DNA of 64,000 nucleotides from Apiospora phragmitis (GCA_038363925.1 JAQQWL010000003.1:1-64000); one strand, 5' to 3'. Positions 1 through 14,600 are shown, counted from the first letter of the stretch. Numbers and translations: made by a program. Notes: generated by a model from the letters alone, not told the origin.

Positions 1-1569
1 GTAGCTATTAATAAGCTTTTTAATTAGGAGCAGCTTCTAAGATCCGAAATAATTATTATTAGACGTATTCGGCGTAGGCTCACTTTAGAGCCTCCGCTTA
101 AAGTCTGTTTTAGTCCGAGGCTCCTAGCTCGACTCTCTTATTATATAGTTATGCTTATAAGCCGTACTTTATACGGAACTTCGTTTCTAATTATAAATAT
201 AAGTTATAAAAAAGTATTCTTACTGGGAAAGCTTAATTCCGCGCTTAGTAACTTAGTTCATAAGGAGTTATATTATTTACGACTTTATTAATATTATATA
301 TATACTTTATTATATTAAATCCGTATTAGAAATATATTATATGGCTAACTCTTATACGCGCGTTAATTCGTTTACGTGGTTAGTTTTTAATTAATGGGTA
401 TAAACCTCTCTTTTATTTATTTAGTGAGGTTCCCGTAATTTAATTAATTATACCAGATCTACTGTGCGTCTATTTTTACGTTAACCTAGTTCCGCTAGTA
501 GTTAATGATATAGTTTTAGAATCTATGTTAGCAAGATGGATTTCGGGCCCGGCTTCGTTTAAAAGGACAAGTTCTTACGTAGTAATAAATTAGGTAGTTA
601 GTGCTAATAACGTAGGGTCGCGAACCGCCTTTACATTAATGATGGTTCTTTTTTCCGAAGCAATTATTATAGTATCCACTTTTAATCTAATAGAAGTAGG
701 TAAGGCTAATAAGGATTAGTAACGACGCTACCATTACTATTTCACCTTATATATATCGGATCTAAATACTTGAAATTTTAATCCAATTTAAAGGAAGTAT
801 ATATTTAGATTTAGAACTGTTTAATAGCGCTCTATCGTTTTAAGTATTAAATTAAGTACTCTCCTAAGTTATTTTATAGATATTTAGCGTCGAACGATCG
901 TTATTTTAATATTAGACGTAATTATAAGATATTACTAGATATTTATTTAGTTTAAAATAGGCTAGTACACGCGATTACATCCGAGGGAATATACGCTTTG
1001 CTTTATTAAGATATATTACCACAGGATATTCCGATAGCTTATTTAGGATATAATTAAAACCCTCTCTATATTTCGAAATATTTCTATAACTATCATGCTA
1101 GGGTAGCTTAAAAACAAAAGGAAAACGTAGAGCCGAAGTGGCCTTTATACTTTAAAGGAGCGTTCTTTAACGGTAAGCTAAACTAGCTAAACTTTATTAT
1201 TTATAAAGGCGAGTATTAATTAGAAATAAGTAATCCTCTTTATATTAATAATAAATAAATAAAAGTATAATTCGAGGGATACTTTATATAGGCGTAATAT
1301 ATTAATCGGCGAATACTTATAGATATGCTACTAGATCCTTTACTTATTTAACCTGGGGGAGTAAATCCTTATAGGTAAGGATCGTGAGGAGAAACCTGGG
1401 TATCCGGCTTACTTAAAATACCGAATAAGAAAGCAAGTCTTAAGCTATATCCAAGTATTAAAAGAACTTTTTAAAACATTGCCCCTTTATTAATATCCCT
1501 TATAAGTAACGCCGACTATTACTTTATTATTTTTAGCTAACGGTAATTAATAGTACACTTTTTCTTCCC
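1..1569. other. RIP-degenerate sequence, no gene identified
   Basis: AT-rich text with many TAA/TAG in all frames. The plus frame that becomes readable at 1570 may extend leftwards to roughly 1 kb, but stops are too dense for me to call it. Nothing else is recognised. Confidence 0.5.
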
Positions 1570-2745
1570 TCGGAAAAAGACGAGGATAACGAGGACGGGA
1601 AACTAGGAAAGGGAGGCCAGACCAAGCCGTTTTAATATAGCTCCGTCCTTATTACGCTAGCGGAGGGACGCCTACTATAGGAGCGGCCGAATTACGCCTA
1701 TTTTACTTATCTTCTCGTAGCTGATAACGAAGTCTTTCTGCGGTTAGAAATATGTTATATTTATATATTCTATTTAAAACTTACTTTAAGCGAGGATTGC
1801 AGAAAAGCCGTTACTATAAATAGGATATGTTTATATACCGATACTTATACCCCGGATAGTATTCGGCTCGAGGTTTAAGGCGATTTCCCGCATTTACGAA
1901 AGAATAAGGAAAAAGCTTTCCACCATAATATCCACCACGGTAACCGAGATAAGCCGCGGACCTGCTTATTTTATAAATATACCAAGTTTATTACTTAAAC
2001 GGAATCTAATTCCGTGTGGGGTATCTCGGCTAAGTAAGACCACTAATTCCTTAAACTGTATAAAAAGCTTAGGTCGGCCCTCGATAACCTATACACGAGT
2101 ACGGCGCGTAACGTTATAGGGCCTTGCGATATTATTTATATAAAAGTTGTTTTAGATTTATATAGGACAGGTTATTTCTTAATAAATACCCTTTTAAATG
2201 GTTATATCGAGTTTAATGTTAGCCGCTTAGAGCTTGCTTACCACATGTAGCGTTACTCGACCTGCGTTATTAAACTTCGAGCGTTATATTTTAACGCATT
2301 AGAGCTTCTCTTATAGGACTATAAAGCTACGTGTCGTCCTTCGCGCCGCGGTAACACGATTGAGGTCCCCTTTCCGGCTACGAGCTGGGCCAGTACCTTC
2401 TATCGGCTTTCCGAGTATATCACGGCAGAGCGCGAGAGAAAGGAGGGGAAAAGGACGGAAACGGCCCACGAGCCAAGAGCCCAAAGTGAATATAGCAGCC
2501 ATGGCGCAGAACTGCCTACGCCGTCTAATATGTTATAAAAGATTATTATGTATTAAGAAATCCTCTCGGCACCTAGCGAAGGCTTAAACAAACCTATTTA
2601 AAAACGCCGATGCGTATTACTCTAGACGTTTTCTAATATACGCGGCAAAATAGAACGCGTTAAAGGTAAGCAGCCTAAAAAGGAGATTAGGGAGACGGCT
2701 GGCATAACCTAGAGGTTTTTATCGAAGCTAGATCTTATATCGTAA
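1570..2745 (+). pseudogene. unidentified coding relic, single frame
   Basis: One plus frame runs from 1570 for about 390 codons with roughly a dozen stops, all TAA or TAG at places where Gln or Trp would fit. It opens with an acidic stretch (reading SEKDEDNEDGK), then a mixed globular-looking region with LELAYHM and LRALYFNALELLL, and later a charged EYITAERERKEGKRTE segment around 2415-2465. The translation looks like a real protein, about 340 residues or more, but I do not recognise the family. GC content is highest at 2340-2500. It may be a gene carried by, or encoded by, a repeated element, because RIP hits duplicated DNA. Confidence 0.4.
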
Positions 2746-4099
2746 TATTATTAGTAACGGGCGTATTTTTTTAGTAATTAAAACGTTTTTAGTATTATAA
2801 CGTTAAATATAATTAATTAATACTACCTCGGGGCCGTAATATATAAAAATTTTAATAATTTATATAATATGGCGAACCTCGCCCCTCTATACCGGTTATA
2901 AAAAAATAATATATACCCCGTTAATTTAAATATACTAAATAGTATTTTAAATAGTTTAACTACGCCGCTACCTATATCGTACCTTTATTTAAGTTATATT
3001 TAAAACTGCGGCAATTTTATTATCGAAAATAATAATAGTTTAAAGCTATAAAACAGTTATATATTTAATAAATCCACGGGCGATACGGTAATAAAACCCG
3101 TCGATACACTTTTATTAAATATTAATATAATTACGGATACCTCGTTAATTAATTATTAACTGGTAACGGCAATAGGTTTTATATCTAACTCCTTTTAAAG
3201 GTTAATAGCGTTATAATAGGCTATAAAAATAATTAACGATTAAAGTATTAGCCCTTTTTAATCGGCTATAACCGCTTTATTAGTAAACTAGTTAATACTT
3301 ATTCGAATACCGTTACCGTTATAAATTAATAGGAATAATATCGGAGTTTAGGGCAGCTCCTTTTTAAGGCTTTAAACGGGAAAGGTGTATATAAGACCTA
3401 TCTTTTAGGTCGGTATAGTATATTATGCCTAACCTAACCATTAGTATTACTCGCGACCTGAAACTATTGGCCAAGTACGAAAGGCGAGCTACACGATTTT
3501 AGTATGCTTAACGAAAAACGTAACCTCGCTACGCTATATTAAATCCTTTTAAATTACTAACTTATATATAGTTTATAAATTAATAATCAACGTTTTAATA
3601 ACTAGGCTTAATAGCTTTTTCGAAAATAATTAAAAAGCTAAAAACTTAATTATACTAGCCTAATTAATTACGTACTTTATTTTATTAGTTATAAATCGCT
3701 TTATTATTAAGAAGTAGAATAAAAGCTACGTATTAATAAGCGCGTATTATATAACGGAGTTCTACCCGTTTCCTATTAGTAGTAGTCTTATTATATATAG
3801 CGGTATTCTTACTTAATAAGCTACGCTTCTCTTATTATAAAGCATTTACCCTCGCAGCTCCTATACTTAATATAGGCTTCAAACCTCGTTATACGTCCTT
3901 TATAACGCTAATCCGATCGTAACTTCCGCCTAGCCAAGGATCTAGTCGACGCCATCCTCTCGCATATATAGTTTAACACTAGCTAACCTGCAGGTCTTAT
4001 AAAACGGTATATAGAACCTCACGGAAGAGGGCGGTTTATATAATGCTTATATTTTAAGGCGGCGAGAGAGCGGTAAACGCAGGTATATAAGCAGCGGAC
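2746..4099. other. RIP-degenerate sequence, no gene identified
   Basis: Very AT-rich; stops are dense in all six frames and no protein-like stretch longer than a few dozen codons could be read. No repeat ends recognised. Confidence 0.45.
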
Positions 4100-6375
4100 T
4101 TGAAGGCGCAGTAGTATCGCTCGTCGCGGGATATCTGGGCCGTAAGTGTCGACTATGGCGACGAGCGCGATACTAACCTGCTTTAAAACGTTAAACGTTA
4201 ACGTGTTATCTTTATTAATTTTAACCGCGCTGTCCTCCGGCCGTCTCTTAAATATCGGCAGCTCTTTACGGTATTTAAAACGAAGAGAAAACGTGTAAAT
4301 AATACGAGCTATCCTTTAAAGCGTTATATATTAAATCGCTTATAGTTTATATAATTAATATCGGGGTAAAAGGACGTTTCGGAAACATACTAAGCTATAT
4401 AAAGTAAAAAATAATAATATTATTAAATTTTATAATTATAAAACGTGTAATCCTTTTAACGCTTTCTCGTCGAATAGATCGTTAACGAGTCTCTCCTTTT
4501 CCGCTTTATTAATACGCCTGGATTTCGCGCCCTTTACTTCTTTTTAAACCCGAAGATCGAGACCTAATAAGCGATATTTTTACGTAACAGTATCCGATCA
4601 CGCATTATTACCGAGTTTTATCGCTATTATTAACGCGTTATCGATATATTATAACGCGCTTTTAATTAAATATATTTCGCGTTTAATAAGTAGAGGTTAA
4701 AGAGTAAGTATAACGTATATAAATTAACGTGTTTTTTTCGCGATACCTTTATTAATTAACCTCGAAAGATTGTTCTCGGTATACCGGAAATAAGAGGTAG
4801 TTACGATAGAAGTGTGATCGGCGCCGCGATAATGAACTTAATCGATTAATATAAGATCGGTTATAAGGTTAGATATTTCACCCTCGATAACGCCTTTAAT
4901 ATAAATACGGCGATAAACTTTATCGGTAACGCTTATAAGTTTGATAAGCGTCGCCGATAAGGTCGCTGTTTCGGCTATATTTTTAACCTAGCAATAAAAG
5001 CTTTGCTCGATCCTTCCGTATCGGTAAGTGAGGGCATTCGCGAATTTAACGATAACGATACTTTTACCGACGCCGACTATAAGAGTTAGCGCTAATAAGG
5101 GCCTATTAATAAGCTCCGTATTATTGTAATCGCGGTCGATTAGAGCGACCGTATTAACGATCTGTTTCGATCTGTTTAAAAGGCTAATTCTGATGGATTA
5201 AAGAGGCCCCTTAGGCTTATTAAGGATAATTAAACGCGTTAGTTAAGAACGTATTATATAATTAAGCGAGCGATCCGATTACGTTAATATATCGAGATAA
5301 CGCGTACTAAGTATAATAATAAATGGACTAAACAATATATATCGCCGGTTATAGGCATCCTTCGATTTTATATATCGAAAAATATACCTACCTTCCTCTA
5401 ACCTGCCAATTAATTAACTAATCTTAATTAGGATGCTCTTACGAGAATCGCGTCGATTCTAAGCGATTTCGAGGATTACCTTATCTAATTAAAGGGCGAC
5501 GGTTAGATAAGGCGACGATCAGGTGGATTTAAAGGGTCTTACGGTAATATCTATTATTATCTCTCAGGCTTCGAATTTATACTATAGAAGCTAGAATAAT
5601 ATAAAGCTGACTTAGTTAATTACCTTAAACCAGCTTAATATAGCATTAGAGTTAACGCCGCTTAGGGAAAGATTAACGGCTATTATACTAACCTTTAGGT
5701 AATACCGATATATTACGCCGCTTATATATTCTATTTATTATAATATTAGAAGTCTCTCGAATACCTTTAAGTAACGAACGCCGATTAGGTACACGATACG
5801 AAATAATTAATTAAGGGTATGTGGGATACCGAGTATAATAACTTAAATAGGCCGAACCCCAAGCCGGCAACCCTAGTAATTACTTAACCGAATATATCTA
5901 TAAATAGCTTTACTTCCTTCCTGTAACAATAACGCAACCGAGCAAGCCGAGCACACGATAAAGAGCGCGATAACGAGTATGCTTAATAATACGTACGCGG
6001 CGTTAAACCTGGATTAGGTTATATATCCGATCCGATCTATTACTAGCATAACTAGCGCGAGCGATACCCTAAACTCTCGCGAATGGCTCTTGATTTTCTC
6101 ACGATCTAGTCGATGTTAGCTAAATGTAAGAGATTGTTCTCATTGGCCGGCCGGTTACAAGATGCCTCTCGCTCTAGGCTTGATATTAAGATAGTGGATA
6201 TATTAATAACGTTAAAGTCTTAATATAGAGCTGGAATTATTAACGATATTAATCCGATATTCCTTTTTGTTATAACAGAGCAGGATCGGCAGGATATAAC
6301 AGATCCCACGATAGATAAGGCTGGAAGGAGGGCTACTAGTTGCTTACGATCAGGCGATATAGAATAACACTATAT
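4100..6375 (+). mobile_element. hAT transposon relic (transposase)
   Basis: The plus strand reads as a decayed hAT-superfamily transposase. Near 4860-5030 it shows the core region around the catalytic Asp, YFTLDNAFNINTAI followed by KFDKRRR*GRCFGYIFNLA and KALL. Near 6050-6340 it shows the C-terminal dimerisation (hATC) region: YPKLSRMALDFLTI, then a mutated MLAKCKRLFSLAGR where the family has a conserved Ser-x-x-x-Glu-Arg-x-F-S motif, then SRSRLDIKIVDI. Glu-to-Lys and Gln-to-stop changes fit G-to-A and C-to-T mutation. Element ends and target duplication were not found, so the limits are approximate. A short near-palindrome (about 4108-4178) precedes the readable part. Confidence 0.8.
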
Positions 6376-6424
6376 ATAAGAAGCTTAAAACACTAAAAAA
6401 TATTACGAGATATTAATATACCAA

Positions 6425-6560
6425 CTAATAATTAATTAACTAACTAGAGCTCTTATAATTAACCAAGTAACTAAATAATTAGCGCCGAGTAAGTTATATG
6501 GGCCAACCAACTAACCACCGTTAGGTAGTTAAATTAGTTAGTTAATTAATAACACTACCT
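6425..6560. repeat. AT-rich inverted repeat
   Basis: ATTAATTAACTAACTA near 6432 is matched in inverse orientation near 6532 (TTAGTTAGTTAATTAAT), about 100 bp apart, just downstream of the hAT relic. It could be the end of that element or a small foldback sequence. No target duplication was recognised. Confidence 0.4.
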
Positions 6561-7079
6561 TCTATTGGCCCCTCCTTCTTTTATTATTATTAATCTATAC
6601 ATATATATATCTTGCCTCCCCTCTAACGCTATGCACCAAACACTGTTTACCTGATCTTAGCTTAGCTTAATAAGCAGGAGCTTTTGTTCTTAAGATTTAT
6701 AAGTTATTTAAGACTAAGAATCACGAGATCTATGCCTTGTGTTTTAACTAGTCCGGCATGATATCAAGCTAGTAATTAGTTTGCTCGTAAATCGCCGATA
6801 GAAGTGTTAATAATAATCTCTAAGGTTTATAATATAAGATGTTTATTCCGCCGCTAAGCCAGCGCTATTTTTTTTAAGCTTCTAGGGCTGTCCTATATCA
6901 GGCCGCCTAAGCAGGAAATCGTAAAAAATATAAATACCCGCGCCATTCCTACCCTCGCACTAACTTTCTTCTTCCTCTTCCTATCTTCTTACCCCTTACT
7001 TACTATTCTATATATTTCCGTACACATATATTACCTAGGAATATACGTCTACCCTAGCTTTTCTCGGTACTAATCACTA

Positions 7080-7771
7080 TACCATCCTCTATTAAAGTTA
7101 TTTCGGCTGCTCAGTCCGTTAATACGAGATTTAATAAAATCGATAAGCTTTTTTACGGTCTCATTAAGGAGTATAACGGCTTGATCGAAATTATCGCTAA
7201 CCTAACCTTAATAAATAGTTTTATTAAATTTAATATTACTTAAAAGCTAGTGTAGATAGATATATACGATATTATAGGGGAAGGTGTCCCGTACCTCTAC
7301 GAAGCTTTATACCAACGTTCTAGCTTTTAGAAGGACACGAGATAGTCGCGTCACCTCAAGCTAGGTAAAACCAAGACGGTGGGGATCCTCCCGGCTAAGG
7401 TCTTATAATTAAAAGTAATCGAGGCTAATAAATGTACTAAAGATTGCTTTTTAATATTATTTACGGACTTTAAGGTCGACCTCCAAAATCTGAATAGTTA
7501 CTAGCTTAAATACGCCCAGAACCTTACTATAAGCCCACTCGAGAAATCTAGTTTACATTTAGAGGAGGTGATGGTTCTAATTATTAATATAGAGACCCAA
7601 ACGCCCACCGTAGCTAATACGTGCCACTCTACGGATACTAGGAATAGCAGGCTCGCTTTAACTAACTATCACCCTTTATATTTAGAACGATTACCCCTAG
7701 TACGTAAAAAAAGTTACCGCAGTTCTTTAATCATTCTCGTAAGCCCGCCACTCCCTATGGGGGTAAAGTAA
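7080..7771 (+). pseudogene. unidentified coding relic, single frame
   Basis: One plus frame reads as protein for about 230 codons with stops only of the RIP type (TAA/TAG). It begins near SIKVISAAQSVNTRFNKIDK, continues with EYNGLIEIIANLTLINSF and GEGVPYLYEALYQRSSF, and runs into a stop-free end of 67 codons (7568-7771). The helical, Leu/Ile-rich N-terminal part is compatible with a retroelement Gag-like or coiled-coil protein, but this is only an impression. Another frame takes over after 7771 (KQVLDHLRKRGKNY...), which suggests a frameshift or a second coding segment reaching about 8330. Family not recognised. Confidence 0.35.
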
Positions 7772-9930
7772 ACAAGTACTCGACCACTTGCGCAAAAGGG
7801 GCAAGAACTACACAGAGACGACGGAGAGAAGAATAATTCACTTCCTCGCCAAGATACGGTATTATCTTATAACGATCAGGAAATATCACCCCTTTTTAAT
7901 AATAGGCTCGCTAAAAAAGGGGGAACGGAGGTAACCGCGAACTAATACTATAAAAATAGTAATAACTATAATAAAAGTATAAAGCTCGAAACTCTTTTTA
8001 CTTATCGAGTAAGGGCAAGGCTTAAGTTCTACAAGTACGAGAAGCTTACTAATATATACGTAGGTAAGAAAGGTATACTAGTAACGGTCGAGGTTTACTA
8101 AAAACCTTCGAGTGTCTCGCTATAAGACTTACTACGAACCGCGCTACTAAAGGCCCGTAAAATCTTTCTCGAGGTGTACTTAGAAATAAAGTAGGATAAA
8201 TAAATAGAGCTTTTCCAGAAGCGAGGCAGACCGTTTAAAAGGCGAAGATTTAGGGTTAACTAGATCCTGTTCGGCTGCTATTATTAAATCGTTTTATAAG
8301 CTCGGCTCTCGTGCTTTTATTAATCGTTAATTAAAAAATAGCGCTTAAGAAGTATTAATACTCTATTATTACTATTTATATTATATAAATAATATAAACT
8401 GTGCCATTAAAACTATAAACTAAGTTTTTCCGGGAGATTGGATTTTTTAATATTTTATTAAACTCTTAGTTTAGTTTAAACAACTTTACCGATAAGGTAC
8501 TACGGACTTAATTCTTTTTCTCCCTACCTATTAGGTTTTAAGGCTAGATATAGAGACTTCCGAACGTAGAAAATAGACCTAGACACGCTACGCGTTACTT
8601 AGCCAGGAATACTATTACGGTTCTTAAATATATTAACATTAATATTTAATAACCGATAACTCCGCTCGAAACTACTTTAAAAGCTTAATTAAAGTGAAGC
8701 CTCTTATCTTACGAATAATAAAATACTTATCGTAACGCAGGGTGGCTTAACTAATTCGGTAAGGGTTTAACTAGATTAAACGAGGCGAGCTAGCCGAAAT
8801 AACTATTTAAATAGCGACGTTTTAACCATAACTCGTTACGATTATACGCATAGCGTAAACTAATATATATAGATAAAACCGTGGTACCCGGATAGAACCT
8901 TTAGGCCTTAATTAATAAATAGCTTTAATCTTATTACTATTATCCCTATCCGTAGTTGCGATACTTTCCTCATTTCTCTATAACTCTACTAAACTCTAGA
9001 TATATTTAGGACACGCTATCCACTTCTAACTAAGTTTATAAAAACCCAGCCTTTTACCAGGCTTCAAGGGTAGAAAGCTAAGGCACTTAAATAATACGCT
9101 CCTTCACCCCTCTAACAATACTTAATTCCCAAGTCTAGGATTAGACGGTAAGCGTAACCCCGGCTAGTAATAAGACGTCCATTAAATTCTCTACGAATAA
9201 ATTATACTTTATCTACTTAAGACTCCCATCGCTTTCTATAGGCGTCCGTTATTATATGCTTGCGTCCGGCTACCCTATTAGGTACGCACCTCCGATATAA
9301 AGGCTGATATAGAGGCTAACGAAACTATAAAAGGCGTTTCGCTCCTATTATAAAAGCTATCCTACCGCGTTCGCCGCTTAAATATTTTATACGTAAAATA
9401 AAAAAAAAAGTTTCGAGGCTTATACTATTTCTTTATTATATATAATATTAATAACAATATAAGTAAGAACGCCGGTAAACACTTTAATTTATATAATAAT
9501 TTTCTCGCCTAGTGCTCCTTTATACGAGATTAGGAACTAGGCGTAACTACGACCGTTCGGGCTACTTAGGATGGGGTCGAACCCTTCCTCTCTTTATATG
9601 AAAGATAAACGACCGGTGTTCTACTTACCGATCGTTAAGGATAGGCCAAACTTATTAATTACGGCCTGGTTAACTATTTCCACCGTCTCTTTATTTATAA
9701 TTTAAAACTAGATAAAGTAGTTTAGGTTACGTATATAGCCCGATTTTATAACGCATATATCTATTTATAAATTTAGTTAATACGGAGGATAATGCCGACG
9801 ATATTAGCGTGGCCGATATAAAATCTTACTTATTATACGAAAATAATATCGCTCTATTATTATTATAGTAATATCGGGTATAAATAAACGTTAAAAAGAA
9901 TAAAAAAGGGATTATTCTTTAAAAGTACGT
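7772..9930. other. RIP-degenerate sequence with faint coding text
   Basis: 7772-8330 can be read on the plus strand as Lys/Arg-rich protein-like text with RIP-type stops, possibly continuing the relic to its left. From 8330 to 9930 short protein-like pieces appear on the minus strand (for example near 9100-9300), but no domain is recognisable. Confidence 0.3.
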
Positions 9931-10335
9931 TAATTTCTTATTAATAGCTTATAAAGTACTCGTTACCTCGTTCTAGTTATTGGTGCCGAACAGATCCTTT
10001 ATACCAGACTAGACGGTCTTGGATTTGTCGGTAATGAAGATGCCCTTGGTAATATTAATAAAAGAGTATATTTATGCTCTTAATACCTGTTCTTGTCGGT
10101 ATTTATTAAAAACGGGGGTGATAGTTTTTATTAGCTCGCTTAGATTACTTACTTTACCGTTACTTTCGAAATTCCTATAGGTATTAACGGTAAGAGTATC
10201 GAGTTCTTCCTCGCTAGGGTCGGAAGGGTTTCGAACACTAGGCCCCTTTTTATATAGCTTATAAAATGGTGTAGAAAACTGTTTCCCGAGGTACTGAGCG
10301 TTGTAAAGGTTTGGTCTAAGTAATGTTTAAAGAAT
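9931..10335 (-). pseudogene. unidentified coding relic (minus)
   Basis: The minus strand reads about 130 codons with three TAG/TAA stops. It starts near NAQYLGKQFSTPFYKLYK, passes an acidic segment (NPSDPSEEELDTL) and a region reading NLSELIKTITPVFNKYRQEQ, and fades near 9930. The text is clearly protein-like, but I know no matching family. It is probably part of a repeated element, given how heavily it is mutated. Confidence 0.33.
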
Positions 10336-11662
10336 GGTACCTCGCTATTACTTATATTTACCTAACTTTTTGTTATTATATTTTTTTAATTTATTAAGAA
10401 ATTAGTTATTTAATAGTTTTTTATTTACTCGATATTTTTTATTATTAGATAGCGAAGGTTTAATCCTTTTTAGTTAGTTTTAATATACGTAATATCGGAT
10501 AGCTTCTTCGTTAAATTAATTTGCGTAGAAGTTATAGTAACCCTGTTCGTTTATAAGGTCTGGCTTATTAACCGTAAACGCGTAAGACTCGAAAGGAAAA
10601 GGCTTATATTAATAAGTAAAGCTATTAATACCAGGTAAAATGCGAAGGTACCCGATTAGCGAAACGGTATAAAGCGGCCGTACCGTATTATAATACTTTA
10701 CGTAGGTAGGATAAAATATTTTATACGAAATAGGTAAGGTCGGTAAAATAGTTTTAAGTAATAGATAGCTTTGTCGAGTTGCGTAAGAATAAATGACCGG
10801 TACGTAAGCTTATATAAGGTTTTAATTCGTTATAGTAATATAGAAATAAATAGTAATAAGAATATTATTATTTAAATGTTAGCGGGGGAGGTCTTATTTA
10901 TTTCTTAATTCGATTATAAATCGTCGCCCTATTTTATATAAGCTAATCTAGATCCTATATAAGGAATAATAGTCGTTTAGAGAGCTAATATTATATAATA
11001 TATCTACTTATTTAAATATATAAGAACTAATATTAACCCCGAAAATTTTATAAAAGATCTTATATAATACTTATATATAATAACTAATAATACTACGCCT
11101 AAATCTTACTCGGCGTTTAAACCGCTATTATATTATTATAACTTTAAAAGAAATATAAGTTCTTTATCTAGACCGCAGAACTGGTTTACGAAAATATCGA
11201 CGCTATATCTACCTATATATAATGCGAAAAAGAGATTTTCTAGGTCCTTTATACTTTTTATACTTCAAATTTATCTCTTTTAAACCTTTAGAGATAGTAG
11301 TAAGCGTAGCGACTAAAGTTCCGGAGTAACCGGTTTACAAAGCGGCCCTCGTACTCGAGATAGCCGATAGGGATGCAGACGGCGATTAAGTAAATTTCCT
11401 ACTAAAGTTTCGTAAAAATAACGTAGGACGTAGCTCGTATGGTATAGCAAATAGGATAAGAAGGTTAACGTTATTAAAACCTTATAAGCAAGCGACCTAG
11501 AATAATACTATACTTATTATACGTTATAAAGCTTTAAGTCTTAAATAGGGGGTACGTATATTTTAATTATAGCTTAACGTTTTTATATCTATAAGATAAA
11601 GCATAAGTATATAGTTAGACTCAGGATAAAAAAAACACGGTAACCTGGCTTAATATAAAGGT
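10336..11662. other. RIP-degenerate sequence, no gene identified
   Basis: AT-rich with dense stops in all frames; ends directly at the 8-bp target duplication of the hAT element that begins at 11671. No domain recognised. Confidence 0.4.
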
Positions 11663-11670
11663 GTTACGGG

Positions 11671-14600
11671 CAGGGTTGCTTATTAATCTATTAAACTTTA
11701 ACGGTGGATTAATATATTGATCCACGGTTCTATTAATTTTAATCCACGGGTGCCTCTATTATATAATTAATTAACCTACTATACTAGACTATTAATGGAA
11801 GATATTGAAATAATATTAATGGATAAATAGGGGTTTAGGGTAGGATTAAGGACCCTGCTAATATAAATAGTAAATAAAAAACCGGTCGGGAGGGTCTTAT
11901 CCTTACCCGCCAAGCTACCCTGGCCAGTCAGGCTAACGCCGTAGTCTAACCATTTCATATCTATTCGTAATAATTTAGGATAGGCGTCGTCGGGAAGCTT
12001 AGCGACTCGCCGCACGCGGCTAGCTAAATCGTCTTTTTACCGTTCTCTTATTTTTAAACTCTCCTTCTCCATAGTTTCCGTCCTTTTCTAATTATTATTA
12101 TTTTCTCGTTATAATGCTATTACTTAATAAATTCATTGTCATCGCCGAGTCACCAGTCCTAGCTGCCGCCCTAGAGCCCAATCCCAAGCCAGCGGCTATC
12201 CTGCCGGCGTGGTCGGTAACCCCGGAAGTAGAAGCGCGGTTATTCCGGCAATGGAAAGGCTATTCGTTAGCTTAACGCACTAGTTAAACCCAATCCTAGA
12301 TATGGAGCTTCGGCGTTAAGATACAGGACTCGACGTTAAGGCGGTAGGTTTATAGTCCCTATTTAACTACAAATAGTCCCAAGCCTACCTCGTATATATT
12401 AAAGGGCACGCAGAACTGCGAGAAGCATCTCTAGGAGAAGCATAGCTATTAGGATACGTCTAATAAGAGGCCGAAACCCTTAAACAAACGAGGCAGTAAA
12501 AAGGAATATAGTAATATAACCGATTTTATAAACCTCGACTTAATAAACCTTAAGGACCAAGCCGTTACTAACAGGCTTATTAAGAGGTTTAATCGTAGCC
12601 ACTTTTAACGGCTTATTATTAACTGGATCGTCGATAGCTAGTTATCTTTCCGAGTAATCGAAACCTACGCCTCCGCGCCGTTTTTAAATACTTTAACTTA
12701 ATAATTAAGATTTAATAAGCTTATATATTTCGATATACCCTTCGTCGTTATATAATTAAGTTATATAATATATACTTATTTATAATAAAGAAAGTATTAC
12801 GCGATTATTTAGAGTAGATATATTTCGCTTTTAATAGCGCGTAGACCTGGAACCGGCACGCGTTATTCGGAATTACGGCTGTATACCGAAACGTAAATAA
12901 TAACCCCTAAAAAGTTATATTAGGTATTTCCGAAGTTATAGATCGATATATTAGAAATAATATCGTAACTAAGGTTATCGACGTAATACGGACGTACGGA
13001 ATTAAAGATAAGGTAGGATACTTTATACTCGATAACGCCACTAATAATAATACTATAATAGAAGCTATTAGAAAGGAGCTTGGTTTTAACGCTATAAAGC
13101 GCCGAGTCCGCTATATAAATTATATTATTAACCTAGTCGTTAAGGCTTTATTATTTAGCTCGGATATCGAAGCCTTCGAAGATACCGTTATAAAGGGCGA
13201 GTTATTAGCTAGGGCGGTTTACGATTCGTAAATAAAAAAAGGCCTAGTCGGGAAGGTATATAACTTCGTTATATAGGTTAACCGCTTTAATATTTTTATA
13301 TAAATACTTCGGAAAATATAGAAAGAATACGCCGATTAAGCTACGGACCGTACTAACTAAAAGAGGAAGCTACTCGATATAATACTTAATAACGATACGC
13401 GTTAATTATTATAATATTATATAATTTAAAAGATACTAATCCTTCGGCCGTATTATAATAAATTTATTCTTAAAGCGAAAAAGTATTATATTAATACTAA
13501 GGTTACGAAAATACCTTTCTACCTCGAGAAATTAAGTATTATTAACGATAACGACTAGGCCGTTATGGATACCTTCGCTAATTTTTTTTAATACTTTTAC
13601 GTTATCGTTAAGGTGCTCTAAGGCGATAGCTAGGCTCGGTACCGGGCCGGCGGTATTTCCGAGGCGTACGGCTTGATACTAAGCGTGATACAGTTATTCG
13701 AGTATCTACTCAAAAGGCTTGAAATAGCAAAGGGGCTGATTAATTAATATCCTAAGCCAGAACAATTCGGCATTAACGTCAATCTCGGCTGGATGAAGCT
13801 TAACAAATACTATGGTACACTTGCCGATACACTAGTATATTACGTAGTAGCTGCGTTAGATCCCGGTATTTAATGGACTTTCTTCGAGACGATCTGGTCC
13901 GAGAATCCTGCCTAGGTTAACGAGGTAAAGGCGAAGGTTTAAGCACTATAGGATAATAAGTATCGCGATCTAGAGCTAATTAGAAGACCTAGCCAAGAAG
14001 GGCCTGTCGCCAAGCGACGGAAGACGTACCACACAGGGTTCGATAACTTTTAAGATAAGTGTCGCAGTTAATTAATGCCTAGGATTGCGCCTTCGTTAAT
14101 AAATAAGTATACGCGATAAGTAATAACTATATAAAGGGAGGACTATAATAAAGGTGTGGTTGATCTTATTACGTACTAGATCTTAAAGTAGTATAAGTAT
14201 CCCCGATTATTTCGGATAGCATTAGACGTAATAACGGTCCCGGCTATAAGTATAAAATACGAGAGGTTATTCTTAGTTATCGGGTTAATAGTAATATTAT
14301 TACGGTCACGACTTAATACTTTTATTATTAGGTTAGTATAAACGTTAAGGTCGTAACTTAAAGTAGGCCTTATTAATTAATTAAATAATATTTTAATAAA
14401 TGAGGGCCTATTATATTTAGCTTTAAAAGGGGAGCTAAATATAAAACTAGTATTACAGCTCGCATAAACACTTACGTAGAGTGAGCTTCGCCTAGGCTTT
14501 AGTATCGCGACTATATCGACCCGTTATATACCTAATTAAGAAGTATCTTAGCTATTAATAAAGGTATTTAACTTAATTCCATATTTATCAACCGTTATAC

